From contig JAQFVV010012395.1 in NCBI GenBank assembly GCA_028023455.1, positions 9,185,257-9,249,256 on the forward strand: a stretch of 64,000 bases of DNA. Reading direction: 5' to 3'. The notes below the pieces were generated by a model, which saw nothing but the letters and a program-made list of their open reading frames with translations, was not told the origin of the DNA and ran no database searches. The DNA comes from Epiperipatus broadwayi (lineage: Eukaryota; Onychophora; Udeonychophora; Euonychophora; Peripatidae). The position numbers and the translations under genes are program-made. This document shows, in pieces, positions 1 to 10,800 of the stretch; the first letter of the stretch is position 1, and each line of letters begins with the position of its first letter.

Positions 1-1
1 A

Positions 2-483
2 AACTCTACTTTCAAATAAAACCTTCACTCCATTCAGTCCCTTTCTCAGACCATAATGCTCTAAAAGTTGAAATCAGCCTACCTACATATACCCAGCCCA
101 CCCTGTCATTATCCAACACTACTCATCTTCTACTCAATGCGCCAGAAGCTGTATTGTCAAAAATTTATATACAATTGAACAGATTAAACATTTTATCTCT
201 AGCCCCATCAGAAGCCTGGTTTACTTATATCAACATCCTCACCACTACAATCAGATGTTACACAACAAGAAATCCACCACCTACCAAAACATTAAATAAA
301 CTAGAATTGATAAGGGACAAATTAAATTCCACAATAGCCAATCCACAGTCAATAAACACTGTTCTTCAGCTTAAGCAGGAATATAAAGACACACAACTCA
401 TACTGGCAAACTATATATCAATTAAAAAAGCTAAACTATATCTTACAAACACCCAAAACTGGACAACAGGCTACATTGGTTGA
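2..483 (+). pseudogene. LINE endonuclease C-terminal end and linker (fragment)
   Basis: Frame 2 is open from the window edge to the TGA at 481-483. Around 46-60 it encodes PFSDHNAL, matching the SDH-plus-hydrophobic motif that ends APE-type endonuclease domains of LINEs; the histidine is a catalytic residue in that family. The rest (about 130 residues) is the lysine/asparagine-rich linker normally found between endonuclease and reverse transcriptase. There is no real start codon here because the gene begins outside the window. The frame is then lost until reverse transcriptase motifs resume near 788. Confidence 0.75.
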
Positions 484-787
484 GCTCTGGGATGTAGTAG
501 TGAAAGCCCAACCCCATCATCCATTCTCATAGCAGATCAGATAATCACAGGTGAGAATATGATTTTCTCTATATTAGATCACTTTAAAACATGATTTCAA
601 CAATGACCTAAACCCAATCTGTGTCAATTATATTTTAGGATATCAAATGAATCACATAATATCACCAAAAAAACATTGAAGTAAAAGTAAACAGCATGCC
701 AAATCATGCACACTCTGGACTTCATGCCATCCCGAAATTTCTATTTAACCATCTTAACTATTAACTATTCCTATAATATATAATATA

Positions 788-1623
788 TTGACTCTTTTGT
801 CTCAACAGATACACAATATCCATCTACTATACCCAGTTTCAATAGTTCCATTTTTAAAAAAGACCATACAGCCATCCCCACTTCACAATTTAAGGCCGAT
901 TTCAATGTTCCCACTCATAATAAAATTCATTGAGTTCATTATTAAAAACAAAATTCAGCCTTTGATACTCCCGCATCTGTCTAAATTCCAATTTGCCAAA
1001 AAGGCAACTCCATACCAGAAGCACTAATGCTATTTAGAATCATACAGGAAGATATAAAAACCAAGGCAGCACCAGTGGCAGTTCAGCTAGACATAGAAGC
1101 AGCATTTGATTCTGTGCCAGTTGATAGCCTTCTTTGTTTAATAGGCAAACATAACATTCTAATACCAATAATGTATATACTGGCTAACTTATTAATAAAT
1201 AGAAGCCTACAAATAACCCTCAATGGAAAAACATCACCTTCTTTCATTCCATACAATTCTATACCACAGGGCTCTCCACTCAGCTCACTTCTATTCAACA
1301 CTTTTATTAATCCACTTCTTGCAGAAATAGAAGCAAAGCTCCCAGGTGTGTACTCCCATACACTTAAACAAACAGTTAAGTATCTCACCTATATGGATGA
1401 TGTAATAGTCCTTCTTCCTTCAAAACAAATGTTACAAGATTTACATAAAATATTAGAGAAATATTCAACACAATATCAATTGAAATTTAATCAGGAAAAA
1501 ATGGCTGTGTGGTCCCTACTCACAGGCTCAACAATTAAGACAATAAACTCTCACCCCCCACCCTTTTCTTGGAATACCATTCGACCTCTCTACAAATCAA
1601 GCCAGAATTTTAATACAAAATAA
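788..1623 (+). pseudogene. LINE reverse transcriptase, frameshifted
   Basis: Residues encoded from about 870 contain the non-LTR RT motif LRPISMFPLIIKFIE (usual form YRPISLL...KIFE). After a one-base shift in the A5G2 run near 1000, the frame starting at 1027 continues with QLDIEAAFDSV (motif A), IPQGSPLSSLLFNTFI (motif B) and YMDD at 1390-1401 (motif C). These are the catalytic palm motifs of a LINE RT, and both YMDD aspartates are intact. The frame ends at a TAA at 1621-1623, before the thumb domain. The product would copy LINE RNA at the target site in an active relative; this copy is dead. Confidence 0.88.
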
Positions 1624-2014
1624 CTTACTAATTTCAATCAATAAATTAATCAATTCTTTAATTAAAGCATATTTATGAATTCATAGTAAAATCTCTTTAA
1701 TAAATATGTTAATTTTTCCCAAAAATTAATTATTATGCCCCAATTATTAAATTCACCAACTCATTTATTCGCAAGATCAATTCATTGTGCATGCAGTTAA
1801 TTTGGAACAAAAAACTATCCATTAGTATCAACAAGTTACAAAGATATTTCAAAGGTAATGGCCTATCGCTACACAGCATTACAACTTTTTTTTTCAAAAG
1901 GTATATAACACTATTCAAAAAATTATCAGCAACTTTGAGTTTGGTGAAGTTTTCATTCCGATAGCTCCAACAGATACACCTCCACCCACTAGTAACAAAT
2001 TCATACATAACCTT

Positions 2015-2635
2015 TTGATTTTAATGAATATGTACAATAAGCAGAATGATCAAACAGCAAATAAATTAAAGTACTGGGATGCATATCAATTTATAAATGC
2101 AGACTCTACCACTCATTGCCATAGCAGTAGTCTTTTAATAACAAATAAGACATTTATACAAAGATTCAAACATTGGCACCTAGAACCAAAATATCTTGAC
2201 TTTTTAGTAAAGATTAATATAGATGCCTTACCTACAAGTTTTTTTCTGACACCAAGAATGAAAAATGCCAACATCAATCCAATATGTACACTTTGTCATA
2301 GGGATGAGGAGTCCATTATCCATATTATCACTGACTGTTGTGCTCTTAACATTTATAGGGAGCTAATTTCAACACTCACTGGGAGTAATGATACCATACT
2401 AGTGTTATTAATTACTGCAATACAGACAGGTAATTTTACGTCAATCAGAATACACATGTACCTTTTTTTCACTCTCTGGTTCGTGTGCTGTCATTTTGTA
2501 TTCAACCCCACTTCTCGCAAATTCAGAACAATTTACCTTAATAAATTACAAGTAATAAGGAAGAGGGATCAAGTGCTTGCCCCAATTGGACTATTCACAG
2601 ACACTTGGCAATCAATTCAGATGCCAACAGCCTAA
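2015..2635 (+). pseudogene. LINE ORF2 C-terminal Cys-His domain
   Basis: About 200 codons remain open and include CTLCHRDEESIIHIITDC near the centre. This C-x2-C...H-x4-C arrangement is typical of the C-terminal end of many LINE ORF2 proteins, just downstream of the RT. The segment lies about 390 bp after the end of the RT frame and in another frame (2015 and 1027 differ by 988, not a multiple of three). The intervening 1624-2014 bp hold no clear motif and are probably decayed thumb sequence. The protein ends at 2635, followed by a roughly 240-bp 3' UTR. Confidence 0.7.
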
Positions 2636-2893
2636 TCAGAAAACCACAATTACATACAGAGGATACATTACCTGAAGAAGAACTTCATTTGTTGATTTTT
2701 TTTTGCATGTTTTTTTTTTTGCTGGTTTTCTTATTGTCAGAAAACCTGCCCATTAACTGACCTTTTCCCACTTCAATAATTGTTATTACAATGTAAAATG
2801 AAGTGTAACTGATGAAATAATGTAAGTGACCCTTTTTTCCTATGTATAACAACATTTTTACTTAATAAAGCTGATTTAAAACTAGTCATAGTA

Positions 2894-2989
<96 letters not shown>

Positions 2990-3003
2990 TGGTAATGATA
3001 GTG

Positions 3004-3037
<34 letters not shown>
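2894..3037 (+). repeat. (TAG)n trinucleotide microsatellite
   Basis: About 48 units of TAG/AGT with a few interruptions (TGG, TAA, TGA) around 2984-3003. It abuts the 3' end of the LINE, so it may have grown from the LINE tail. The long tyrosine-rich reading frame on the minus strand here is an artefact of the repeat. Confidence 0.97.
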
Positions 3038-3265
3038 GATGGCATCCATGCAGATAGACTGTTACACATCTAGCTCCATTTCACTTTGAAGTATTAGTTA
3101 ATTTTTCCGTTGTAATACACCTAATTGATGTAATTTGTGACAGATTTAGTAAGAACATTTTCACACCTTAAAGGTAAGAAAAAATCATTTATAATTAGAG
3201 ATTTGAATATTATTAAAAAACAACATACAGGCAAGCCCATTTGTAAGATTTTGTAAGATTGTAAA

Positions 3266-4141
3266 ATGGCCGATGCTTCCAATACAAATTGGAGTGCTGC
3301 CGAGTATCAGAAACAAAATAAAACATTCATTCAAGCTAACAATAGTTCAATTATAATAGAAACAGACAATACAGATCAAAATACTAGTGATCAAAATATG
3401 GAATTAGCATGTGAATCACATATGATGAAAAAAAAATTATCGGGAAAAAATACCGGTAAAGCAGAAACATGCTTTCGAGGGCCTGAGAATAACAATGTTA
3501 ATTTTCAGCCCTTGGAAAGAAAAACGATATCTCCTACCCTGAAATCAAATGTGAATTATTCCAATAGTGAAAATAAAGATACCGAAAAAACAAATACAGC
3601 ACTATATGTGCAATCCAAAAGTTATAAAAAGTTAGACAAAATAAATACAATGTACCTGAGAGGGCCCAAAGAAGACCCTACCAATTCTCCAGCACTGGAA
3701 AGGAGCACATCCCAAAGCTCTAATTACGTAGAGTTACCTCTACTCCAGAAAAATAATAGAGAAAATTCAAATGACTACCGTAATAATCAAAATTCACCCA
3801 CAAGTAATGACAATACGTTCGGTAGAGCTGTAAAGGCCGATCTTCACGTGGCAATGGATTATATTCAAGCAGATTCTTTTCCAGAGCTTATGGGAATCGA
3901 TAACGATACTGAGAATTAACAACATCACAGTAATATACACCGAGATCAACTACACCCGATTACACAAGAATTATATGATCAATATACAAACAAATTTAAT
4001 AAACCGTATCCGCTCCCGCTATTAAATTCATTCAAAAGTTTTCATAGCGAGAAATCACTCATAATGGCGGTAACAAATGCGGACGCTAAATTATTTAAAT
4101 GCCCAATAGACGAATTTTATTACAAAATTAAGCAGTTGTAA
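3266..4141 (+). pseudogene. Unrecognised N/S/K-rich coding stretch with one internal stop
   Basis: An ATG at 3266 opens 217 codons to a TAA at 3917-3919. The same frame then stays open for another 73 codons to 4141, so this looks like one longer gene with a single nonsense change. The protein is rich in Asn, Ser, Lys and Thr and looks disordered. It holds a degenerate internal duplication: CFRGPENNNVNFQPLERKT (about residues 71-90) and YLRGPKEDPTNSPALERST (about 132-150). No transmembrane segment, zinc finger or enzyme motif is visible. It abuts the hAT transposase remnant (from 4132), so it probably belongs to another, older element, for example the first ORF of a LINE. I do not recognise the family. 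Confidence 0.45.
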
Positions 4142-5267
4142 ATGCACTTTCAGAAAAAGAAATTGATTTTAACAAAATTGTGTCAATTACTATTGATGGT
4201 GCTTGTAGTGCGATTGGAAAGGAAAATGTTTTCCTCAATTTATTCACCAAACAAATTGGTCATTCCGTTCTTGTTTTTCACTGTATTATCCACCAGCAGG
4301 TTTTATGTGCCAAGCCTAGTTTCAGGTCTTTCGAAGATATTATGACTGTTGTAACAATAGTGGTAAATTTTATATCTGCACAATGTTCGATTGTTAGGTC
4401 GCAGAAAAGACTATGTTTTCATAATGAAAAAAATATGGAAAAATATAGTCAGTTACTGGATGTCGAATGGCTTTGCAATCTAATGTTTTCACTCTTTTAT
4501 GCTCACATTTGAGTGAATTAAATATTAAGTTGCAAGGTATTAATAAGACAGTTATTGTTATATTCGATTTAATTGAAGCATTTGCAGTTAAATTGCAAGT
4601 TTTCAACCATGATGTTATTTCTAACACATTTAAGTATTTTTCAAATACAAAAAAAATTCTTAGGTTTAAAAACTCATGAAAAACCAGATCGAGTTAAAAT
4701 AACACAAGACTTTTTTGCAGTAGTTCAGGCAATAAGCAAGAGATTTTTTTCAAGATTTCAAGATTTCAGGGAATTTGCAGAAAAATCAAAATGTATTCTA
4801 TATCCTGAGACCATCGGACTAAATCAACTCAATATAGAGGTTTTTGAGTGGCTCAACATAGAAGATTTAGAAATGCAATTAATTGATTTTCAGTCTAGTT
4901 CCACAAGGAAACAAAAATTTATCGATTTAAGAAAGGACTTGGAAGCAATTGAAAATGATCGGTTATTAAACACAATTAAAAAAAAAACGCAGAATATTAA
5001 ATAAGAAGAACTTGGAATACCATTTCCGAAAGCTATAACTGTTTAAAAAAACTAGCAACTGCTGTACTGTCTATTTTCTCCTCAACTTATGCTTGCAAGT
5101 CATTATTTTCTGAAATAAATTTTATAAAAGATAGTTATAGAAATAAGCTGATTGATAAATCCAGTGCAACATGTGCATTGCTTAAAGTTACGACTTATGA
5201 ACCCAATATACAACACGTGGCACTAAAGTACAACAACAAAAATCTCATTAATAAAAGTTATAATTAG
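4132..5267 (+). pseudogene. hAT (ZBED/GTF2IRD2-like) transposase, broken
   Basis: The translation follows the hAT family often annotated in animals as GTF2I-repeat-domain-containing 2-like, ZBED or SCAN-domain proteins. In order: IDGACSAIGKENVF and HSVLVFHCIIHQQVLCAK (4180-4310), then SELNIKLQGINKTVIVIFD in another frame (about 4506-4570), then FFSRFQDFREFAEKSK (about 4745-4790), then the dimerisation region FSSTYACKSLFSEINFIK (about 5075-5130). At least three frame changes and several stops separate these blocks. The N-terminal BED finger and first catalytic part are missing. In active relatives this enzyme cuts and rejoins DNA at the element ends; this copy is inactive. The same arrangement in domesticated ZBED genes is known, but the breaks here argue against that. 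Confidence 0.88.
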
Positions 5268-5456
5268 TATTGATTTTTATATGGCAAAATGTATTATATA
5301 CAATTATTTTGTGAATTTTTAAGTCAACTTCTTAATTTAATAACAATTAAATGTTAATTGTTTATTTCCTAGTAAGAATTTTCCAGCACACCAAAGGTTG
5401 GACAAAAAATAATTGTATTATTTGGCATGCGCATATAAAAAGGTTCGCCACCGCTG
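4132..5456 (+). mobile_element. hAT DNA transposon, 5'-truncated, 3' terminal repeat present
   Basis: Besides the transposase relic, the right end is visible. Read on the minus strand from 5456, the sequence starts CAGCGGTGGCGAACCTTTTT, very close to the CAGTGGTNGGCAACCTTTTT-type terminal repeat of ZBED hAT elements (established family knowledge). Immediately outside, at 5457, minus-strand Gypsy RNase H coding sequence begins, so the end is precise. The matching left terminal repeat is not seen upstream of 4132; the left part has been lost. Confidence 0.8.
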
Positions 5457-6242
5457 CAATAGGGTATTTTCCTCCATAACAGCCATGCGGAATGACAGCT
5501 CCAATTTCAAAATCTGAAGCATCGTTTATAATAATTACTTCCTGGTTCGTGTTATAATGTACAAGAAGCTTCTTAGACGTTAATATTTTTTTTTTGCTTT
5601 CTAGAAACCTAAATCATGCTTTTTAGTATATTTCTGGTGCTGTGCTTTATGCAGTAGCTTATATAATGGTGTAAGGAGATGTGTCTTTCCTTTCAGGAAA
5701 CTCTCAAAAAAGGTTGAGTAATCCTAGAAAAGCCGGCAAATCTTTTATGTTCTTAGGCTTTGGAGCATTTTTAACAGCTCTAACTTTTTTCAGATTATGA
5801 TATTTTACTTTCTGGTTTATAACATGCCCCAGTAATTTAATTTCATATGTAGCCCATATACATTTAACAACATTAATTTTTGTTCCAACTTTGTCTAGTT
5901 GTGCACAAACATTCAACATGTGTTTTCAACTCACTTCCTGTTTGAGCAATTATTAAATTGTCATCTAAATAAGTAATACCCTTTTCCATGCCTTGAAATA
6001 AACCCTCCATTTTTGCTTGAAACACATTTGGAGCAACTGTAATCCCATTAGGCAATTTATTTTTCTTATAAAATCCCAGATGATTACTGATCATTAGCAA
6101 ATCAGCAGTTCTATCTGTAATGGGTATTTGACGAAAAACTGACTTTAAATCAATTTTTGTGAAGAACGCCACCTTCTGAAGGGACGCTAAAACTTCATGT
6201 ACTCTTGGGACTGGATATGCTATTTTATTTACAAATTTATTA
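5457..6242 (-). pseudogene. Gypsy reverse transcriptase (3' part) and RNase H start
   Basis: On the minus strand the protein reads YPVPRVHEVL (about 6220), FFTKIDLKSVFRQIPI (motif A region, about 6170-6120), LPNGITVAPNVFQAKMEG (motif B), YLDDNLI (motif C, about 5975), then after a frameshift LGHVINQKVKYHNLKKV and LPAFLGLLN (about 5850-5710). Past another frame break come LVHYNTNQEVIIINDASDF and EIGAVIPHG (about 5580-5480), the start of Ty3/Gypsy RNase H with its first catalytic Asp. The YLDD aspartates are intact. The reading stops at PIA, where the hAT end begins. Confidence 0.85.
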
Positions 6243-6793
6243 AGTAATAAATGCAGTTTTACTTCCCATTATTATGTAAACAAATACACATTTATAAATA
6301 AATTTAATGTATGTAAATAAATCATATTTATATAGCGCGATGTTTGTAAAGTGTAATACTTAAAACAGCATTACGCTATTGCACATGCGCTTTGAAGATT
6401 TTAACTATAAATGAATGAATACTAACACTCAACCATATGCTAAAATCTTTGAAAAGACAGAATGGCCATGTGCAACAGCGTAATGCTGTTTTATATAAGT
6501 TTAATGGAGAAGATATAATTTAATTAATCAATACGTAATCTTATGCACCAAATCTAATGATCACAAAAGAAAAATCAAAGAAACATTCTACAGTCATGGA
6601 AATATTCACACCTTCAATAGAAAGGATATGTGCTTCGAGATTTCGAAAAAATGGGCCACTTAACAAATTGCTATTTTAAATAGGTTTGCATAAATTTTTT
6701 ATATGTGTTTTATTATGGCTAGGATTATGAGGCATGGATCTCGAAAACATTAAGCCTAACTGTATTGATTAATTAAATTATATCTTCTCCTTT
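6243..6793. mobile_element. ~550-bp insertion inside the Gypsy RT, flanked by a 10-bp direct repeat
   Basis: Gypsy coding motifs on both sides can be joined: KVDGSIQMYRDYR ends to the right (about 6815-6855, minus strand) and the NKFVNKIAYPVPRV block resumes to the left. Between them lie about 550 bp without coding signal. The 10-mer AAATTTATTA occurs at 6233-6242 and again at 6794-6803, as expected for a target-site duplication or a chance AT-rich match. Inside are a 132-bp hairpin (6361-6492) and a pair of 35-bp inverted repeats (6500-6534 and 6762-6796). No ORF is present, so it is non-autonomous. Confidence 0.6.
6361..6492. repeat. 132-bp fold-back repeat
   Basis: The ends start TAAAACAGCATTACGCT and finish as its reverse complement; about 50 bp on each side pair with few mismatches (6361-6410 with 6434-6492), leaving a short loop. 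It lies within the insertion that splits the Gypsy RT. Such palindromes are typical of MITE or fold-back elements. Confidence 0.85.
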
Positions 6794-6796
6794 AAA
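6500..6796. repeat. MITE-like segment with 35-bp terminal inverted repeats
   Basis: Bases 6500-6534 and 6762-6796 are reverse complements with one visible mismatch (T at 6505 against A in the reverse complement of the right arm). The inner ~227 bp has no coding capacity. Outside the arms the two sides do not match, so the repeats are terminal. No clear target duplication is seen immediately outside. Confidence 0.75.
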
Positions 6797-7568
6797 TTTA
6801 TTAGATCTAACACGATAATCTCTATACATTTGAATGCTCCCATCTACTTTCATAGCTAACTACTGCTGAGCCCCATGATGAATCTTTAGCTGGAGACATC
6901 TCATATTTATTGACCATATCTTTAATATACTGTTCAACTTTGGTTTTAAGGCAAATGGAACTTTACAATGTTTGCATACTCTAGGCTGAGCATAATTTAT
7001 AATTTCCAATTTCTACAGATATATAATAATTCAGCTAATCTTGGCTTAAATAAATGGGAAAACATCTTTCTAACTTCAGTTTCCAACTGAACTCACTTTA
7101 ATTAATTTAAGATACATTCCCAATGGACAAAACCATTTTTTTTTTAGTAGAAGGCTTATATATAATCTTCACAATGTGTAATAATAAAACAAATAGCTTT
7201 AGTATTAATATTCATGGGTATATTAATTTTAGCATATATGTTAATTCTGTTGCTATTCCCATCTGTGGCTGATACTTGTGTATTTCGACGAATGTATTTT
7301 CTTTTACTGCTGCCATTAATTATATCCAGTCTTTATAAGACAACAAAGAAAGGCCAGCACTGCTGTCCACTTCCATTGTAATTTTAATTTCACAGACAGT
7401 GACGTCTAACACAATATGGCCATCATCTGTATCATTAATCTTGTTAACAGATTTTTTACCTATTAATGTGCTTCCCCATGAATTAAAGTCTGGTCTTAAC
7501 TGCATTTCACTACTCTTGGCTTTGTTTCTGAAGACATGAGCTAAATGACCTTTAATTTTGCAAGCCAT
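6794..7568 (-). pseudogene. Gypsy retropepsin and RT N-terminal part
   Basis: Around 7500-7320 on the minus strand the frame encodes VTVCEIKITMEVDSSAGLSL and SYKDWI, matching the K02A2.6-type aspartic protease pattern in which a VDTGA-type active site follows a KFxVD strand; here it reads VDSSA, so the D is kept but the T/G pair is changed. Further left (about 6960-6880) PFALKPKLNSILKDMVNKYE matches the segment upstream of RT motif 1, and KVDGSIQMYRDYR (about 6855-6815) is the conserved KKDGSIRICGDYK block. Stops interrupt the frame, so it is not functional. Confidence 0.75.
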
Positions 7569-7613
7569 TACATTTCTACATTTTAAATTTACAAAATTTC
7601 TTAACAGAACCGT

Positions 7614-7890
7614 TTACACTGCAGCAATATAACAGATCAAACATTCATTTTCTAACTTCAAATTTGTAAATATATCTTGTGCTTTATTTATAGTAACCGA
7701 CTTATTTTGTACTCTGACTAAAATCTGAATTTCTGATGCTTCTAATATTATTTCCTGCACCAAACATTTTCTGAGGGCTAAGGTTAGTATCCAGATTTGA
7801 CTCAATCAGCAAAGTTTTCCTCAGGCTATGGTCAGACATTCCAAATAATAATTGGTCAAGCAACATCTCTTTTAATTCAGGGATAAATTA
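7614..7890 (-). pseudogene. Gypsy gag C-terminal fragment
   Basis: On the minus strand from about 7880 the translation LLDQLLFGMSDHSLRKTLL matches the LRDQFVxGLxDxxIRxxLL motif of K02A2.6-like Gypsy gag capsid. After a frame change a stretch resembling the alpha-helical end of that gag continues to 7614. It is short and broken. Nothing upstream (above 7890) resembles the rest of gag or an LTR. Confidence 0.6.
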
Positions 7891-10800
7891 GCATTGTTTT
7901 AAGGGTGTATGAAATACAATATCATAGTCTATTGTAAGGGATAGCTTACAATATAATTTATTGGCTTACGTATTAAATTAAATTCAATTAAAACATGCCT
8001 TTGTAAAGGGGTAATTATTTATTTATTTGTTATTGACATATATATACAACACATATATTTATTTACATTCACGGTGAATTAGGGAATAAAAATAAATTAT
8101 TATTTTGTAAATAATCATTTAGTATAATCAATATTTTGGAAATAATATATATTGTATGTATATGACTCATTTCAAACACACAGATATATTACTTAAAAAT
8201 TTTTCTTCTTCTTTTATATATATAGATTTATGTGTAAGTATATTGTATGTGTAATATATAGTTGACAAATTAATGAGTGGTGAATGGATATAATGTTGTA
8301 AGAAATGATATTTTAATATGTTAATTTTCTTATTAAATAATTAATATATTCAGTTATTTAGTTTTATTCTTGGTTAAAATAAAGCAGATCAGAAAGAAAG
8401 TGTCAAATAAAGTGATCTAGATAAGAGATTGGGATTTGAAAATGTACACGTGCAAAAGAGTGTGAAAGAATAAGAACGACTGTATAAACACAAAAACGTT
8501 TTTAACACCTATTTTTGGTGACTATAGATTGCCAGCTTTATTGTTTGTTATCTGTATCTAAGGTTATTTTTATAAAGGGGTTGCTTTGATGTAATAAAGC
8601 GTGATTATTAATTTTCTTGTAAAATCGCGATAGTACATCAACTTGTCAAACTCTGATTTTTTTGTCTTTTATCTCAAGATAAGATATGCAGGTGGTCAGT
8701 TTCTTTTGACCAAAGATTGGCAATATAAATGATTGAAACAATGTTTAAAGGACACTCAGTATGATTATTTTAGAGAGATAGACAGTCACTCAATATCATT
8801 ATTATTAAGGAGAGATGTAATTATTAAACAGAGATGTAACTCTCACTCAATTTTTTCCTCGTTATTAATGTTGAAAAGGAAAAAAAAGGAAAGTAGGCGA
8901 TTTGATTTTTTTTTTACTCTTTAAAAAAATTGAACAAGGGAAGAGAAGAAAAAGACTCTTGTATAAAGTCAAAATAGACGAAGATGTGCGGATATACAAG
9001 TAATCTCCAGAAATATTAATATTGAAAAAAGAGGGAAAATGGAACAAAATTGAATTTATAAGAAGAGGTTATTGACAATTCTATGAAATGAGATTAACAT
9101 ATTTTTCTGAGTATAATACCATGACTCTGCATTGCTAAACCATTTTTTTCTGCTTCCTGGTTAATACAGAATGAGTTAAAATCGCTGATCTGTCTATGGA
9201 GTCATATATCAAATAATAACCAACAAAATGATAGAGTTTGAAGCCATGAATCAAATTTTTGTTAGTTTACCTCAATCATCTAAAGTGTCAACAGCAATTA
9301 TTTTTTTAAAAGGAGAGAGACAAGCAAATCCACCGGTACCTACTTATTCAAAAGTACTTATAATAACTTTTTTTTTAAAATGGTAGAAGGAAGCCAATCA
9401 ACAATGAATAATAATAGAATTGAAGAAACAAGCAAGTCAATTGATTCAGCATTATCTTAAAAGTATCTGCAATAACTTTCTTTTTTTTTTTTGTTGTTGA
9501 GCAAAGAAAAGCAGTCTGAAAATTCAAACTCAGGACATTAATAAGAAGTAAAAAGTAAACGGGTAAATATGAACTTTCTTTAACCGATTTTATTCTTGCT
9601 TATTAAAAGTAAACCTTAATTTACTGGTCAAAGCAATTTTTCTTTTGATACAGAAACATTAAAGACTTGTTTATCTATAGTTATTTGCAATATCGCGCAA
9701 CATAGCACAAGCATAGTTTAAATCTTTAAACTTAAATTTGTCATTATTTTTTATTATTATTTTTTTTTTTATTATAGATTGTAACGTTGAAATGTTTTTT
9801 TTTTAATTGTTCTTCAGTTGTTAATGATAATGAGCAACCTATAAATATATGCATTTATAATGTTTTTTATTTTTATTTTATCTTGTTGCATATTAAAATT
9901 AATATCATGTATTTTATTTTCTTTTGCTAAAAGGTTGCAAAAAATATTTTTATATATGTAATTTGTGGGTATACATTTTAAACATATATGTTAACATTAC
10001 CGAATGTGCGCATGTGTAACTGCTTATACAAACATGTCAAGGAATAGGTTATATATAAATAGTTTAAATATGAGAAATTATAGAGCAAGGCTTACATATG
10101 AATGGAAGTGAAATAAAACACACGGGATACATATGAAATTTATTTTATGATATAATAAGTTAGGAAAGACTTAAGTAAGCAGTCCATAAAATGTATTTTT
10201 TTAAGCCAGCTTATTTTAAAATATCCAGAAATGACAAACCTATATATTAAGTTTATTTTCTTGTGCTTATATAAATTTTTATATTAATTTTTGTATTGAA
10301 TTAATGTCATAATAAGCCATTTATTTAATTATTGATTTGATTTTAAAGAAAGAAAGAAAGAGTAATAGTATTAATAAAATATAATTATATATATATCTTA
10401 ATTGGTTTTCCGAGTTCTTATTGAAAAAATATTGTTGTGATTTTCTTGTCTTGATTCTATCATTTTAATTCATCATCATTGCTCGCAGTTATTAAGTGTT
10501 ATCATTCGTAAATATTGAGCAATCACTTGCAAATATTAAGCGCTCGCAAAAGGTTAATAAACTAGAATGTTAATTTATCTTTGGGTATTTAAGGATTATG
10601 CTTGATAATAACCAAATTTTAGTAATTATAGTTCAACAATAGAAAGCTAAAATTATGTGGTGTCCATGAGTTTTGATCATCCTTATCAAAGATGGATATT
10701 GTGTTATTGGTTAAAATGTTTCAAATAATACTATATAAGAGTTATGATTGCCATCATCATCATTAATAAATTATAATCACTCAATCTAACGTTTAACAGA

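Larger units (their letters stand above)
1..2880 (+). mobile_element. Degenerate APE-type LINE (non-LTR retrotransposon), 5' end outside window
   Basis: The stretch carries the end of an apurinic-type endonuclease, a reverse transcriptase and a C-terminal cysteine/histidine motif in the order expected of an APE-type LINE. Reading frames are broken by stops and frameshifts, so this copy cannot be active. Near the 3' end an AATAAA at about 2864 precedes the last unique bases, and the element runs directly into a (TAG)n array. The clade is not certain; the SDH endonuclease motif plus the C-terminal Cys-His motif fits Jockey/CR1/I-type LINEs. The element starts to the left of the window. Confidence 0.85.
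5457..7890 (-). mobile_element. Ty3/Gypsy (K02A2.6-like) retrotransposon remnant
   Basis: Reading leftwards from about 7890, the minus strand shows gag end, retropepsin, reverse transcriptase and the start of RNase H in the normal Ty3/Gypsy order. Stops and frameshifts are frequent. No LTR is recognisable. The copy is interrupted by an insertion at about 6243-6793 and cut off at 5457 by a hAT element. Confidence 0.87.

Noticed and set aside
1083-1388. Minus-strand frame opposite the LINE reverse transcriptase
   Set aside because: It is a shadow of the RT coding strand.
2773-3069. Tyrosine-rich open frame on the minus strand
   Set aside because: It is a translation of the (TAG)n microsatellite.
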